Shown: one piece after another, positions 43,258 through 52,440 of the stretch | How positions within the stretch are numbered: position 1 is the first letter of the stretch | How the letters are laid out: each line of letters opens with the position of its first letter | Origin: Blautia liquoris | GTDB lineage: Bacteria > Bacillota > Clostridia > Lachnospirales > Lachnospiraceae | Direction: 5' to 3' | Assembly: GCF_015159595.1 (NCBI RefSeq) | Contig: NZ_CP063304.1 | Coordinates: 3,100,001-3,164,000, forward strand | Length of the DNA: 64,000 nt | Program-made: the position numbers and the translations under genes | The notes under the pieces: generated by a model | What the model was told of the DNA's origin: nothing | The model's input: the letters and a program-made list of their open reading frames with translations, nothing else | Databases searched by the model: none

Positions 43258-43908
43258 TTAACTGCCATCAATCATTTCCAGTATAGGCAGACTTTTGAAC
43301 TTCTTATCGATCACTCTGTGAAGATACTGGTCCATCAGATGCTCCAGTTCTGTAAGCACCTCAGGTTTCAAAGTGAACGTGTAAAGTTTATCGATTGGAG
43401 CGGACACCACATAGCGGCAGGCATAACGTGCCTGAGGGCTCATATCCTGTGCCTCCGGCGTATAGTCACCATTAATCGTAAGTATCTTAATCTCAAATAC
43501 TCTTCGCACCAGATGATTAGAAAATCTATGGCTCAGCAAGGCCTTGAGCGATACGTATAGCAGGTTTAGCATCATCGTTTCATCGATACCCTCCTGTCCA
43601 TAATAATCCGCAAACTCCAGAAAATAGAATCCATAATATACCCCTGGCTGTTCATTAGCCAGTTCCATAAAATAGTCTCTTACATCCGCGCTTACAAGAG
43701 TAAAGGAACTTCTCCCTTCGTATACAGTAAATATTCCAAATACGAAGGGATTTGTCGCTGCCATCAACGTGCTGTTTGACTTACGCACACCCCTGGCAAA
43801 CATAGAAATTTTTCCACGCTCTCTGGTGAGCAAAACAACTCTTTTATCATACTCCCCGATTGGCATAACGGACAGGATCATCCCTGTTACTTGAATAGGT
43901 TCACTCAT
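43258..43908 (-). CDS. recO: DNA repair protein RecO, short form without zinc finger
   Basis: A 216-residue RecO. The N-terminal OB fold is intact (VTGMILSVMPIGEYDKRVVLL, RGKISMFARGVRKSNS) as is the helical part (AYYG-type FYFLEFADYY). The four-cysteine zinc finger of many RecO proteins (usually 240-255 residues) is missing; only one Cys remains, in YACRYVV. RecO loads RecA with RecR and anneals strands. Position directly after era is the common order in Bacillota. Start follows era by 22 bases. Confidence 0.9.
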   Translation of the reverse strand: MSEPIQVTGMILSVMPIGEYDKRVVLLTRERGKISMFARGVRKSNSTLMAATNPFVFGIFTVYEGRSSFTLVSADVRDYFMELANEQPGVYYGFYFLEFADYYGQEGIDETMMLNLLYVSLKALLSHRFSNHLVRRVFEIKILTINGDYTPEAQDMSPQARYACRYVVSAPIDKLYTFTLKPEVLTELEHLMDQYLHRVIDKKFKSLPILEMIDGS

Positions 43909-43930
43909 ATTTTATCACCGGAGATTTCCA

Positions 43931-44836
43931 TCATATCTCTTTTTTATCGTATCCATAGTTTTTAATCAAAAAATCACTGTCTCTCCAGTCTTTCTTTACT
44001 TTAACCCAGAGTTTCAGATTTACTTTCTCATCAAGAAGGTGTTCGATCTCATAGCGGGCATTGCTTCCGATTTTTTTCAGCATCGCTCCCTTTTTCCCTA
44101 TGATAATACCCTTGTGAGAATCTCTTTCGCAGACAATTGTCGCTTCGATATCCGTAAGTTTGCCATTCGGCCGCTCTTTCATGCTCTCGATGGAGACTGC
44201 AATCCCATGGGGAATCTCTTCATCCAGGGCATGAAGTGCTTTCTCTCTGATAATCTCTGACACAATCTGACGCATCGGCTGATCCGTAATGGTATCCTCA
44301 TCGTAGAATCTTGGCCCATAAGGCAGATACTTGAAAATAGAATCTATAATTACATCTGTATTCTCTCCTCGCAGGGCAGAAGCCGGAATAATTTCGTCAA
44401 AATCGTAGATTTTCCGATAGGCATCGATAAAAGCCAGTACCTCTTCTTTTTTCACCGTGTCCACCTTATTGATTACCAGAATCACCGGTATCTGATTTTC
44501 TTTTAGTTCCTCAGCGATATGACGTTCCCCCGCACCTATGAAGGTCGATGGCTCCACAAGCCACAGAATCAGATCTACCTCCTGTAGGGTGTGTTCGGCC
44601 ACATTGACCATATATTCTCCCAGCTTATTCTTCGCTTTATGGATCCCAGGAGTATCCAAAAACACAATCTGCCCGCGCTCACAGGTATAGACTGTCCGTA
44701 TCTTGGTTCTGGTTGTCTGCGGCTTCTTGGATGTAATAGCGATCTTCTGGCCAATCAGATGATTCATAAGAGTCGACTTTCCAACATTTGGTCTTCCTAT
44801 AATTGCCACAAACCCCGATTTATCTTTTTCATTCAA
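43931..44836 (-). CDS. era: Ribosome assembly GTPase Era
   Basis: A 301-residue Era GTPase. G1 GRPNVGKST, switch region QTTRTKIRT, G3 DTPGIHKAKNKLG, G4 NKVD, and a C-terminal KH domain with RDSHKGIIIGKKGAMLKKIG. Era matures the 3' end region of 16S rRNA and the 30S subunit. Its start overlaps the end of the M16 protease gene by four bases (ATGA). Downstream lies recO. Confidence 0.97.
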   Translation of the reverse strand: MNEKDKSGFVAIIGRPNVGKSTLMNHLIGQKIAITSKKPQTTRTKIRTVYTCERGQIVFLDTPGIHKAKNKLGEYMVNVAEHTLQEVDLILWLVEPSTFIGAGERHIAEELKENQIPVILVINKVDTVKKEEVLAFIDAYRKIYDFDEIIPASALRGENTDVIIDSIFKYLPYGPRFYDEDTITDQPMRQIVSEIIREKALHALDEEIPHGIAVSIESMKERPNGKLTDIEATIVCERDSHKGIIIGKKGAMLKKIGSNARYEIEHLLDEKVNLKLWVKVKKDWRDSDFLIKNYGYDKKEI

Positions 44837-47736
44837 AGTTTCTTTACCTCTTTAAAATATTCTCTGTCTTCTTCTATTTTGGCGGATGTCCCAATTACAC
44901 AGATATTATTCTGTGCGATCACCGCATCCACGATTTTTGAAAGTTTTCTGATATCCTCGCATCCGGCATCCAGTATCTCCTCACGTTCCTTTTGGAAATC
45001 ATCTTCTGTCAGTCCCCCAAAGTATGCGTTTAAAGACAGTTCACCTTTGGCCGAAGGATTCATCGGTGTATCGAGTGCACTGATTGTACCTATGATATAT
45101 TTTGTCATATCCCTTTCAGGGCAGCTGAATTTCTCAAGATAATCTTTTATTCCACGATATACTTTCAGGGTTTTCTCCAGATGAGGATCCCGATAAGAGA
45201 CAACGTACGATTCACCATTCCTCTTAAAACCGCTCATACATCCATAAGCACCTCCCTTTACGCGCAGATTTGCCCACAGATAATCATAATCCAGAATCAT
45301 CTTGAGGATCCTCAAAGCCCCGGTATATTCATAGCCTGCCTCTTTAAAGTTACCACATGAAGCGACATACTGAACTTGTCCAGATGTTATGAATGCTTCA
45401 TTCTTCTGCTCAAGGCGATAATTGATACATCCCTTTGCCAGCTGATCATGGCACAAGTATTCTTTTACTGCGGCAACCCTTTCCTTTGTCCCTTCAAATG
45501 CCTTCCCATCGCAGGTTATGCTGACAAAAAGATTTTCCGGACGAAAAATATAGCGCATCAAAGTCTGCAGCTTTGTCACAAGATCTGATTTCATCTCATC
45601 GAAGTTCTTGTCCAACCTCTCGACCAGTTCATAGAAAGCAATTCCTCCTACCTGTTCCTGAAAATATGCCGACGGCGAGAAATAAGAACTGGCTCTTAAA
45701 ACTGCACTCGAATGCCCCGCTCCGGGAATCGATTGCTGAAGATTTGCTTTCATACTTCCCAGTATTTCGCGGAGTCTCTTCTCATCATCAATCTTAGATG
45801 TTGTGAGAATCTCTTTTATCATGTCAAATGCAAAATTCACTTTGTCATTCAGGCATTTCATCCGAACCCCAAACATCCGCGTACAGCCCAGGTTAAATTT
45901 GGGCTGCTGAAAGACCTGAGTACTGCAGTAGATTCCGCCTGTATTCGCATTGATTTCATTGAACAGTTCGGAATAGCTATAATTTCTTGTGCTTACATAT
46001 CCAAGAACTGACTTTAAGATTCCCATATAAGGGATTAATTCATCTGGCACATTCTTAGTATCAAACAGAAGTGCCGCATAGGTGATTCCATTCGTACATA
46101 TCTTGTGATGCAAAATTGTGGTATCTTCCTGCCTGTGCTGTTCATTGTAGAGTCGAACAGATTTCCGGTCGATGTCTGTCCGTTTCAAAAGAGGTATCCG
46201 CTGCTTGTTCTCTTCGCTGTCAGCGCTCTCCTGATATTCGTTTAAACTCTTCGTGTCCTGTACAAGCTTCGCAATCTCTGCATCCTTCAATCCGGCCTTA
46301 TATTTTGCAAGCTTTTCCTTTGTCTTTTTATCTTCCTCATCAGCAAGACCCTTTTGGGGTACTAACGTAATTACCGAAGAATGCGGGTTTGAAATCAGAT
46401 ATTTTCGAATCAGATTTTCAAAATATCCGCTGTAGGCGTCTTTTTTCAGTTCATCAAATACATCCAATTGTTTCAGATGCAAAAATGGCTTCGTATCATC
46501 ATAAAGCCAACTGTCAAAGACCGTAATTCCATACATCAGTCCCTTTGGAAATGACGCGTAATCTGCCTCACGGAAACGGAATTCGAGATAATTGATTCCA
46601 GCAAGAATTGCTTTTTTATCAACACCTTGATCTGCGATGCCCTGCAAGGTATCGTGAATAACCTGAAGGAAGCGCTCTTTGTCGGAGACATTGGCATTCC
46701 TTGCCGTAATCTCAAAATACGGCTGTAAAATTCCATCCGAATAAGAACCGTCGACATCCTTTCCGATCTGCGCATCCAAAAGAGCCTGCTTTACCGGTGC
46801 ACCAGGTGCATCCAGCAGTGCATATTCCAATACGGCAAATGCAATATTGAGTTTCAAGTCTAGTTCATCGCCTACAACCATACTCTCGGACAGATACGTA
46901 TTGTTCTTGTCATCCTCCTGATCCAGAATCGGATAAGAGGCACAGATCTCTCTTCTCTTATCAAATGGCTTCTGGTAAGCAATCTTTGAATCAACAGAGA
47001 TCGCTTCAAAATCGCTTAAATATTCCTTATCCAGCCATTCAAGTTTCTCCTTCATGTTCATATTTCCATAGAGATAGATGTAGCTGTTTGAAGGGTGATA
47101 GTATTTTCTGTGAAAATCCAGAAATTCTTCGTAGTCAAGAGACGGAATCACCTTTGGATCACCGCCAGATTCCACACCATATGCAGTATCCGGAAACAAT
47201 GAATTCAATATTTGTCTTCCCAGAACTTCTTCTGCAGAAGAAAAAGCTCCCTTCATCTCATTATAGACAACTCCGTTATAGGTAACCGGATCTGCCTCCT
47301 TTTCCAAATGATAATGCCATCCTTCCTGCTTGAAGATATTTTCATTCTTATAGATATTCGGGTAGAAGACAGCGTCGAGATAGACATCCATTAAATTTTG
47401 AAAATCTGTGTCATTGCAGCTTGCTACCGGAAACATTGTCTTGTCCGGATAGGTCATCGCATTGAGAAATGTGTTTAGGCTCCCTTTTACAAGTTCTACA
47501 AAAGGATCCTTTAAGGGGAATTTTCTGGAACCGCAAAGTACGGTATGCTCGATAATATGAGCCACTCCAGTCGAGTTAGCCGGCGGTGTCCGAAACGCAA
47601 TATTAAAGACTTTATTCTCGTCATCATTCGAAAGCAGCATAACCCTGGCACCACTCTTTTTATGCCTGTAAAGATACCCCATAGCATGAATATCCTTTAT
47701 TTCTTCTTTCTGCAGCAATTCATATGCTTCAGTCAT
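44833..47736 (-). CDS. M16 family (insulinase, PreP-type) metalloprotease
   Basis: A 967-residue M16C protease, comparable in size to presequence protease/CYM1. The inverted zinc motif HIIEH is in STGVAHIIEHTVLCGS, and the distal Glu is in YNGVVYNEMKGAFSS. Four M16 domain halves form a peptide-degrading chamber. There is no signal peptide, so it acts in the cytoplasm, probably on oligopeptides. It starts 15 bases after the SseB-like gene and overlaps era. Confidence 0.95.
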   Translation of the reverse strand: MTEAYELLQKEEIKDIHAMGYLYRHKKSGARVMLLSNDDENKVFNIAFRTPPANSTGVAHIIEHTVLCGSRKFPLKDPFVELVKGSLNTFLNAMTYPDKTMFPVASCNDTDFQNLMDVYLDAVFYPNIYKNENIFKQEGWHYHLEKEADPVTYNGVVYNEMKGAFSSAEEVLGRQILNSLFPDTAYGVESGGDPKVIPSLDYEEFLDFHRKYYHPSNSYIYLYGNMNMKEKLEWLDKEYLSDFEAISVDSKIAYQKPFDKRREICASYPILDQEDDKNNTYLSESMVVGDELDLKLNIAFAVLEYALLDAPGAPVKQALLDAQIGKDVDGSYSDGILQPYFEITARNANVSDKERFLQVIHDTLQGIADQGVDKKAILAGINYLEFRFREADYASFPKGLMYGITVFDSWLYDDTKPFLHLKQLDVFDELKKDAYSGYFENLIRKYLISNPHSSVITLVPQKGLADEEDKKTKEKLAKYKAGLKDAEIAKLVQDTKSLNEYQESADSEENKQRIPLLKRTDIDRKSVRLYNEQHRQEDTTILHHKICTNGITYAALLFDTKNVPDELIPYMGILKSVLGYVSTRNYSYSELFNEINANTGGIYCSTQVFQQPKFNLGCTRMFGVRMKCLNDKVNFAFDMIKEILTTSKIDDEKRLREILGSMKANLQQSIPGAGHSSAVLRASSYFSPSAYFQEQVGGIAFYELVERLDKNFDEMKSDLVTKLQTLMRYIFRPENLFVSITCDGKAFEGTKERVAAVKEYLCHDQLAKGCINYRLEQKNEAFITSGQVQYVASCGNFKEAGYEYTGALRILKMILDYDYLWANLRVKGGAYGCMSGFKRNGESYVVSYRDPHLEKTLKVYRGIKDYLEKFSCPERDMTKYIIGTISALDTPMNPSAKGELSLNAYFGGLTEDDFQKEREEILDAGCEDIRKLSKIVDAVIAQNNICVIGTSAKIEEDREYFKEVKKL

Positions 47737-47751
47737 AGCAAAACCTCCTTC

Positions 47752-48555
47752 TTAATTTTCCGGAATGAGATCCTGAAAATTATCTGTTATCATATTAATC
47801 TGATCTTTTGAAAGAGGAAGATTAAACCCAGATGGATTTAGCACAAATCCCTTTGAATCTTCGATCAGATAAGATGAAAGCTGCGCAAGTGTCAGGGGCG
47901 CAAGTTTCATCTTCAATGCCTTTTGTTTATAATGTTTCTGAAATTCCGCAAAATCACTGAATATCGGCTGGAGTATATTCTCATCCTTGTCTTTTACAAA
48001 AGGAATACGGATCTTTTCCTTTGAATCTCCTTCTTTCTTTTCCACTTCCAAACCCATGATAAATCTCGATTTGGCGATATCTCTGATCATTTCCTCTTCC
48101 ATGTCGTGCAGCTGCACTTGATCATGCTGTACCGGGCGTCTCAGCTCCTGTATAAAATAAAGTGCCGAAAGCTGAAGAGAAGGATTCATCACAGGTATCT
48201 TCTCCTTCAACAAGTTCTCGAAATCCGGCTGCCTGATCAGATCCTGCAGCTGAATCCTTGTGATCGAATCTCCGTCATGGAACATGACAGCATTGACACC
48301 GATTGAATAAAGGGAATTTAAAAAGGATTTCTTTTGCTCCACTGGCACTTTCACACCTGCAAGAAGAATCTTATCCTCAAGGAAAGATTTTGCAAATTCC
48401 TGTATCTTTGTGGCATCTGCAAATACATGAATCTGATCATCGAAAGTTTCCTCATCGCACTCTACGAATGGCATCCTTGTGAACTGAGAAAAAGCAACCA
48501 GCATCTCTTCTAGTCTTTGCAGTTTCTTAATCATAAATGTATTATCTATGGACAT
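47752..48555 (-). CDS. SseB-like protein
   Basis: From ATG at 48555, with GGGGGGAAAAT before it, the protein has 267 residues. Two repeats of an SseB-type fold appear: MPFVECDEETFDDQIHVFAD near the N-terminus and RIPFVKDKDENILQPIFSD in the middle. The C-terminal GFVLNPSGFNLPLSKDQI block is typical of the family. SseB proteins are poorly understood; E. coli SseB alters serine tolerance. It is the first gene of the operon with the M16 protease, era, recO and HAD genes. Confidence 0.8.
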   Translation of the reverse strand: MSIDNTFMIKKLQRLEEMLVAFSQFTRMPFVECDEETFDDQIHVFADATKIQEFAKSFLEDKILLAGVKVPVEQKKSFLNSLYSIGVNAVMFHDGDSITRIQLQDLIRQPDFENLLKEKIPVMNPSLQLSALYFIQELRRPVQHDQVQLHDMEEEMIRDIAKSRFIMGLEVEKKEGDSKEKIRIPFVKDKDENILQPIFSDFAEFQKHYKQKALKMKLAPLTLAQLSSYLIEDSKGFVLNPSGFNLPLSKDQINMITDNFQDLIPEN

Positions 48556-48682
48556 ATTTTCCCCCCGCATATCTGATTTTTTTCGAATCAATATATTTTT
48601 ATTTTCAAAACTGATTCTTTAAGTATACCATAAAAGCAAATTATGGTAAACCTTATCATATGATACAGGATTACTTTCCAGA

Positions 48683-48720
48683 GCAAAAAAGATCTGTCAT
48701 TTTTGACAGATCTTTTTTGC
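48683..48720. terminator. Strong bidirectional terminator after nifJ
   Basis: GCAAAAAAGATCTGTCA (48683-48699) pairs perfectly with TGACAGATCTTTTTTGC (48704-48720) around a four-base loop. Confidence 0.93.
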
Positions 48721-48737
48721 TTCATACTATTATCCGA

Positions 48738-51700
48738 TTAATCCTCTCCGTAAAGAGTAACCAGTTTCTGCAGATATTCATATCTCTCTTTTGCATCCTG
48801 TGCGGACTGAGTAAAGAGTCTCTCAGCCTTTTCAGGGTTCGCACGTTTCAGAGAATTGTAACGCACTTCTCCGTTTAAGAAGTCTTCATAACTTTCTGTA
48901 GGCGCTTTACTGTCGAGGATGAATGCAGCTTTTCCTTCTTCTTTCAAAGCAGGATTGAACCTGTAGTTATTCCAGTAACCAGCTTTCACTGCTTTTTCCT
49001 CTTCCATCTGTGATTTGCCCATTCCCATCTTAATACCATGATTGATACATGGAGAATAAGCGATGATCAGTGATGGTCCCGGATATGCCTCAGCCTCTGT
49101 AAGAGCCTTAACGGTCTGGTTGAAATCAGCTCCCATAGCGATGTGTGCTACATATACATAACCATAGCTCATAGCCATGCCGCCGAGGTCTTTCTTCTTT
49201 GTCTCCTTACCGCCTGCAGCGAACTGTGCAACAGCTCCTGTCGGTGTAGACTTCGATGACTGACCGCCTGTATTAGAATAAACTTCCGTATCAAATACCA
49301 TAATGTTGATATCCTGTCCACTTGCGAGAACATGATCAACACCGCCGTATCCAATATCGTAAGCCCATCCGTCACCGCCAAAGATCCACTGAGATTTTTT
49401 AGCAAGGAAATCCTTATTGTCAAGGATGTCTTTGCGTACATCGCAGTCACAATCGCAGCCCTCTAAGGCTTTTACAAGTTTATCTGTGGCATCACCGTTC
49501 GTTGCGCCAACATCGAATGTATCCAGATATTCTTTGGATGCAGCTTTCACTTCATCAGAAACCTTTTCACCATTCATGACAGACTCGACCTTCTCTTTCA
49601 GTCCGGCCCTGATCGCATTCTGAGCAAGCAACATACCATATCCAAACTCTGCGTTATCCTCAAACAATGAATTCGACCATGCCGGTCCATGTCCCTGTGC
49701 ATTCGTTGTATAGGGGGTTGAAGGTGAAGAGTTGCCCCAGATAGAAGTACATCCTGTTGCATTGGCAATATACATTCTGTCACCAAACAGCTGGGTGATC
49801 AATCGTGCGTATGGTGTCTCACCACAGCCCGCACATGCTCCTGAGAACTCAAGCAGCGGTTTTCTGAACTGACTCCCCTTTACAGTATTTGCCTTGAACT
49901 TCTCAAGGACGTCCTCTTTCAGAGGAAGATCGATCGCATAATCAGAGTATTTTGCACAATCTTCGTTCTCTTCAAAGCTCTCCATAGTAAGTGCTTTCAC
50001 ACCTTTCTTGCCAGGGCATGTGTTCGCACAGGAACCACAACCTGTACAGTCAAGTGCAGATACAGTGATTGCGAATTTGTATTCTTTCATACCGATCATC
50101 GGCAGTGTCTGCATACCTTCCGGTGCAGCCTCTGCCTCTTCATCTGTCAGTGCAAACGGACGGATGACTGCATGCGGACATACATATGCACATCGGTTAC
50201 ACTGGATACAGTTTTCCGGATGCCATACAGGAATATTAACAGCGATTCCACGTTTCTCATAAGCAGAAGAGCCTGATGGCGTGGATCCGTCTGCATAATC
50301 CATGAATGCAGATACCGGCAGATCATTACCCTGCTGAGCACTAATTCTGGACTGAACATTGTTTACGAAATCTACAACATCTTTTCTGCCCTTATCGGCA
50401 TGTGTCAGATGAATTCCATCTTCCTTGTCAGCATTCTTCCAGCTTTCAGGAACCTTGACTTCTACCACCTGTTTTGCACCTTCGTCAATAGCCGCCCAGT
50501 TCTTCTGAACAATATCATCACCCTTACGTCCGTAAGTCGCCTTTGCAGCAGCTTTCATCAGTTCGATTGCCTTATCTTCAGGAATGATATCAGCCAGTTT
50601 GAAGAACGCAGACTGAAGGATTGTATTGATACGAGTCGGTCCCATGCCTACCTCAATACCAATCTTAACACCATCAATTACGTAGAACTTAATATTGTGA
50701 TTTGCAATATAGGACTTCATAGACCCGGGAAGATGCTCTTCCAGGCCTTCGGCATCCCATGGACAGTTCAAAAGGAATGTACCGCCATCTACCAGTTCCT
50801 GAACCATATTGTACTTGTCAACATAGGAAGGATTATGGCATGCCACAAAGTTCGCTTTGTGAATCAGGTACGTTGACTGAATTGGTTTCTTTCCGAAACG
50901 CAGATGAGACATCGTGATACCGCCCGACTTCTTTGAATCATAGTCAAAATAAGCCTGCGCATACATATCCGTATTATCGCCAATGATCTTAATGGAGTTC
51001 TTATTCGCACCTACGGTACCATCCGAACCAAGTCCCCAGAACTTGCAGTTGATTGTACCTTCCGGTGTAGTTACAAGACCTTCCTCTACGTCGAGAGACA
51101 GATGTGTCACATCATCTACAATACCAATTGTAAATCTCTTCTTCTCATGATTACCAAAAACAGCTACAATCTGTGCAGGAGTAGTGTCTTTTGATCCCAG
51201 ACCATACCGTCCTGTGAATATCGGGATCTGATCGAATTTTGTTTCTTTCAATGCAGCAACAACATCAAGATATAAAGGCTCACCGATTGATCCTGGTTCT
51301 TTTGTTCTGTCAAGAACAGAAATCTGTTTAACGGAATCCGGAATGGCGTTAACCAGTGCTTCTGCAACAAATGGTCTGTACAGGCGAACCTTTACAACGC
51401 CAACCTTTTCTCCTGCCTTCATCAGATGGTCGATGGTCTCGTCAATGGTCTCACATACCGAACCCATAGCAATAATTACATGCTCAGCATCCGGTGCGCC
51501 ATAGTAATTGAAGAGTTTATAGTCTGTTCCAATCTTTTCATTTACTTTGTCCATGTATTCCTGCACGATCTCAGGAAGTGCATCATAAGCAGAATTACAT
51601 GCTTCTCTTGCCTGGAAGAATACATCCGGGTTCTGGGAAGATCCGCGCTGGTCCGGATGATTCGGGTTCAAAGCGTTACGACGGAATTGACTGATTGCAT

Positions 51701-52292
51701 CTTTGTCGGCCATGTCTTCAAGATCTTCGTAATCCCAGGTCTCAATCTTCTGAATCTCATGAGAAGTACGGAATCCATCGAAGAAATTGATAAAAGGAAC
51801 ACTTCCTTTGATTGCCGCACCATGTGCGACCGGTGTCAGATCCATAACTTCCTGAACACTGGATTCACAGAGCATGGCACATCCGGTCTGACGACATGCA
51901 TATACATCCGAGTGATCGCCAAAAATTGATAATGCATGGCTTGCAACGGCGCGTGCCGACACATCAAAAACAGCCGGAAGTCCTTCGCCGGCGATCTTGT
52001 ACAGGTTTGGAATCATAAGCAGCAGCCCCTGAGAAGCTGTGTAAGTAGTTGTCAGTGCACCTGCCGATAGTGCTCCGTGTACTGCACCTGCAGCGCCTGC
52101 TTCAGACTGCATCTCAGTCACGCGAACTTCCTGTCCGAACATGTTTTTTCTGCCCTGGGTGGCCCATTCATCTGTAGCTTCAGCCATAACAGATGATGGA
52201 GTAATCGGATAAATTGCCGCTACGTCAGAATAAGCATATGAGACGTGTGCTGCAGCATGATTACCATCCATGGTCTTCATCTTTCTTGCCAT
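48738..52292 (-). CDS. nifJ: Pyruvate:ferredoxin (flavodoxin) oxidoreductase
   Basis: A 1184-residue single-chain PFOR that converts pyruvate and CoA to acetyl-CoA, CO2 and reduced ferredoxin, central to anaerobic fermentation. Domains in order: thiamine-enzyme domain I (YAYSDVAAIYPITPSSVMAE), domain II, EKR domain, a 2x[4Fe-4S] ferredoxin domain (CIQCNRCAYVCPHA and CTGCGSCANTCPGKKG), and the TPP-binding domain (FGGDGWAYDIGYGG, FDTEVYSNTGGQSS). The proximal-cluster Cys residues are in GACAGCGETPYARL. AGGAGGATTT precedes ATG. It is alone on its transcript, with a strong promoter and dyads. Confidence 0.97.
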   Translation of the reverse strand: MARKMKTMDGNHAAAHVSYAYSDVAAIYPITPSSVMAEATDEWATQGRKNMFGQEVRVTEMQSEAGAAGAVHGALSAGALTTTYTASQGLLLMIPNLYKIAGEGLPAVFDVSARAVASHALSIFGDHSDVYACRQTGCAMLCESSVQEVMDLTPVAHGAAIKGSVPFINFFDGFRTSHEIQKIETWDYEDLEDMADKDAISQFRRNALNPNHPDQRGSSQNPDVFFQAREACNSAYDALPEIVQEYMDKVNEKIGTDYKLFNYYGAPDAEHVIIAMGSVCETIDETIDHLMKAGEKVGVVKVRLYRPFVAEALVNAIPDSVKQISVLDRTKEPGSIGEPLYLDVVAALKETKFDQIPIFTGRYGLGSKDTTPAQIVAVFGNHEKKRFTIGIVDDVTHLSLDVEEGLVTTPEGTINCKFWGLGSDGTVGANKNSIKIIGDNTDMYAQAYFDYDSKKSGGITMSHLRFGKKPIQSTYLIHKANFVACHNPSYVDKYNMVQELVDGGTFLLNCPWDAEGLEEHLPGSMKSYIANHNIKFYVIDGVKIGIEVGMGPTRINTILQSAFFKLADIIPEDKAIELMKAAAKATYGRKGDDIVQKNWAAIDEGAKQVVEVKVPESWKNADKEDGIHLTHADKGRKDVVDFVNNVQSRISAQQGNDLPVSAFMDYADGSTPSGSSAYEKRGIAVNIPVWHPENCIQCNRCAYVCPHAVIRPFALTDEEAEAAPEGMQTLPMIGMKEYKFAITVSALDCTGCGSCANTCPGKKGVKALTMESFEENEDCAKYSDYAIDLPLKEDVLEKFKANTVKGSQFRKPLLEFSGACAGCGETPYARLITQLFGDRMYIANATGCTSIWGNSSPSTPYTTNAQGHGPAWSNSLFEDNAEFGYGMLLAQNAIRAGLKEKVESVMNGEKVSDEVKAASKEYLDTFDVGATNGDATDKLVKALEGCDCDCDVRKDILDNKDFLAKKSQWIFGGDGWAYDIGYGGVDHVLASGQDINIMVFDTEVYSNTGGQSSKSTPTGAVAQFAAGGKETKKKDLGGMAMSYGYVYVAHIAMGADFNQTVKALTEAEAYPGPSLIIAYSPCINHGIKMGMGKSQMEEEKAVKAGYWNNYRFNPALKEEGKAAFILDSKAPTESYEDFLNGEVRYNSLKRANPEKAERLFTQSAQDAKERYEYLQKLVTLYGED

Positions 52293-52339
52293 ATATGAAA
52301 TCCTCCTTGTATAATTGAATCTTATTAACAGTACTTGAA

Positions 52340-52355
52340 ACTGTCACCTGACAGT
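52340..52355. promoter_or_regulatory. Perfect 16-base dyad at the nifJ start site
   Basis: ACTGTCA-CC-TGACAGT is a perfect inverted repeat located where transcription from the nifJ promoter should begin. It is a good operator candidate for an unknown regulator. Confidence 0.65.
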
Positions 52356-52361
52356 ATTTTT

Positions 52362-52390
52362 ATTATAGCATTCCTTAGACAGTGTGTCTA
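52362..52390 (-). promoter_or_regulatory. Sigma-A promoter of nifJ with a dyad over the -35
   Basis: On the minus strand TAGACA (52390-52385), 17 bases, TATAAT (52367-52362). A second dyad TAGACA-GTG-TGTCTA (52376-52390) overlaps the -35 and the spacer. Confidence 0.8.
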
Positions 52391-52440
52391 TAATCCTGAG
52401 CCTATGTTTCAGGAAAAATACATAAATCACATGAAAATTA

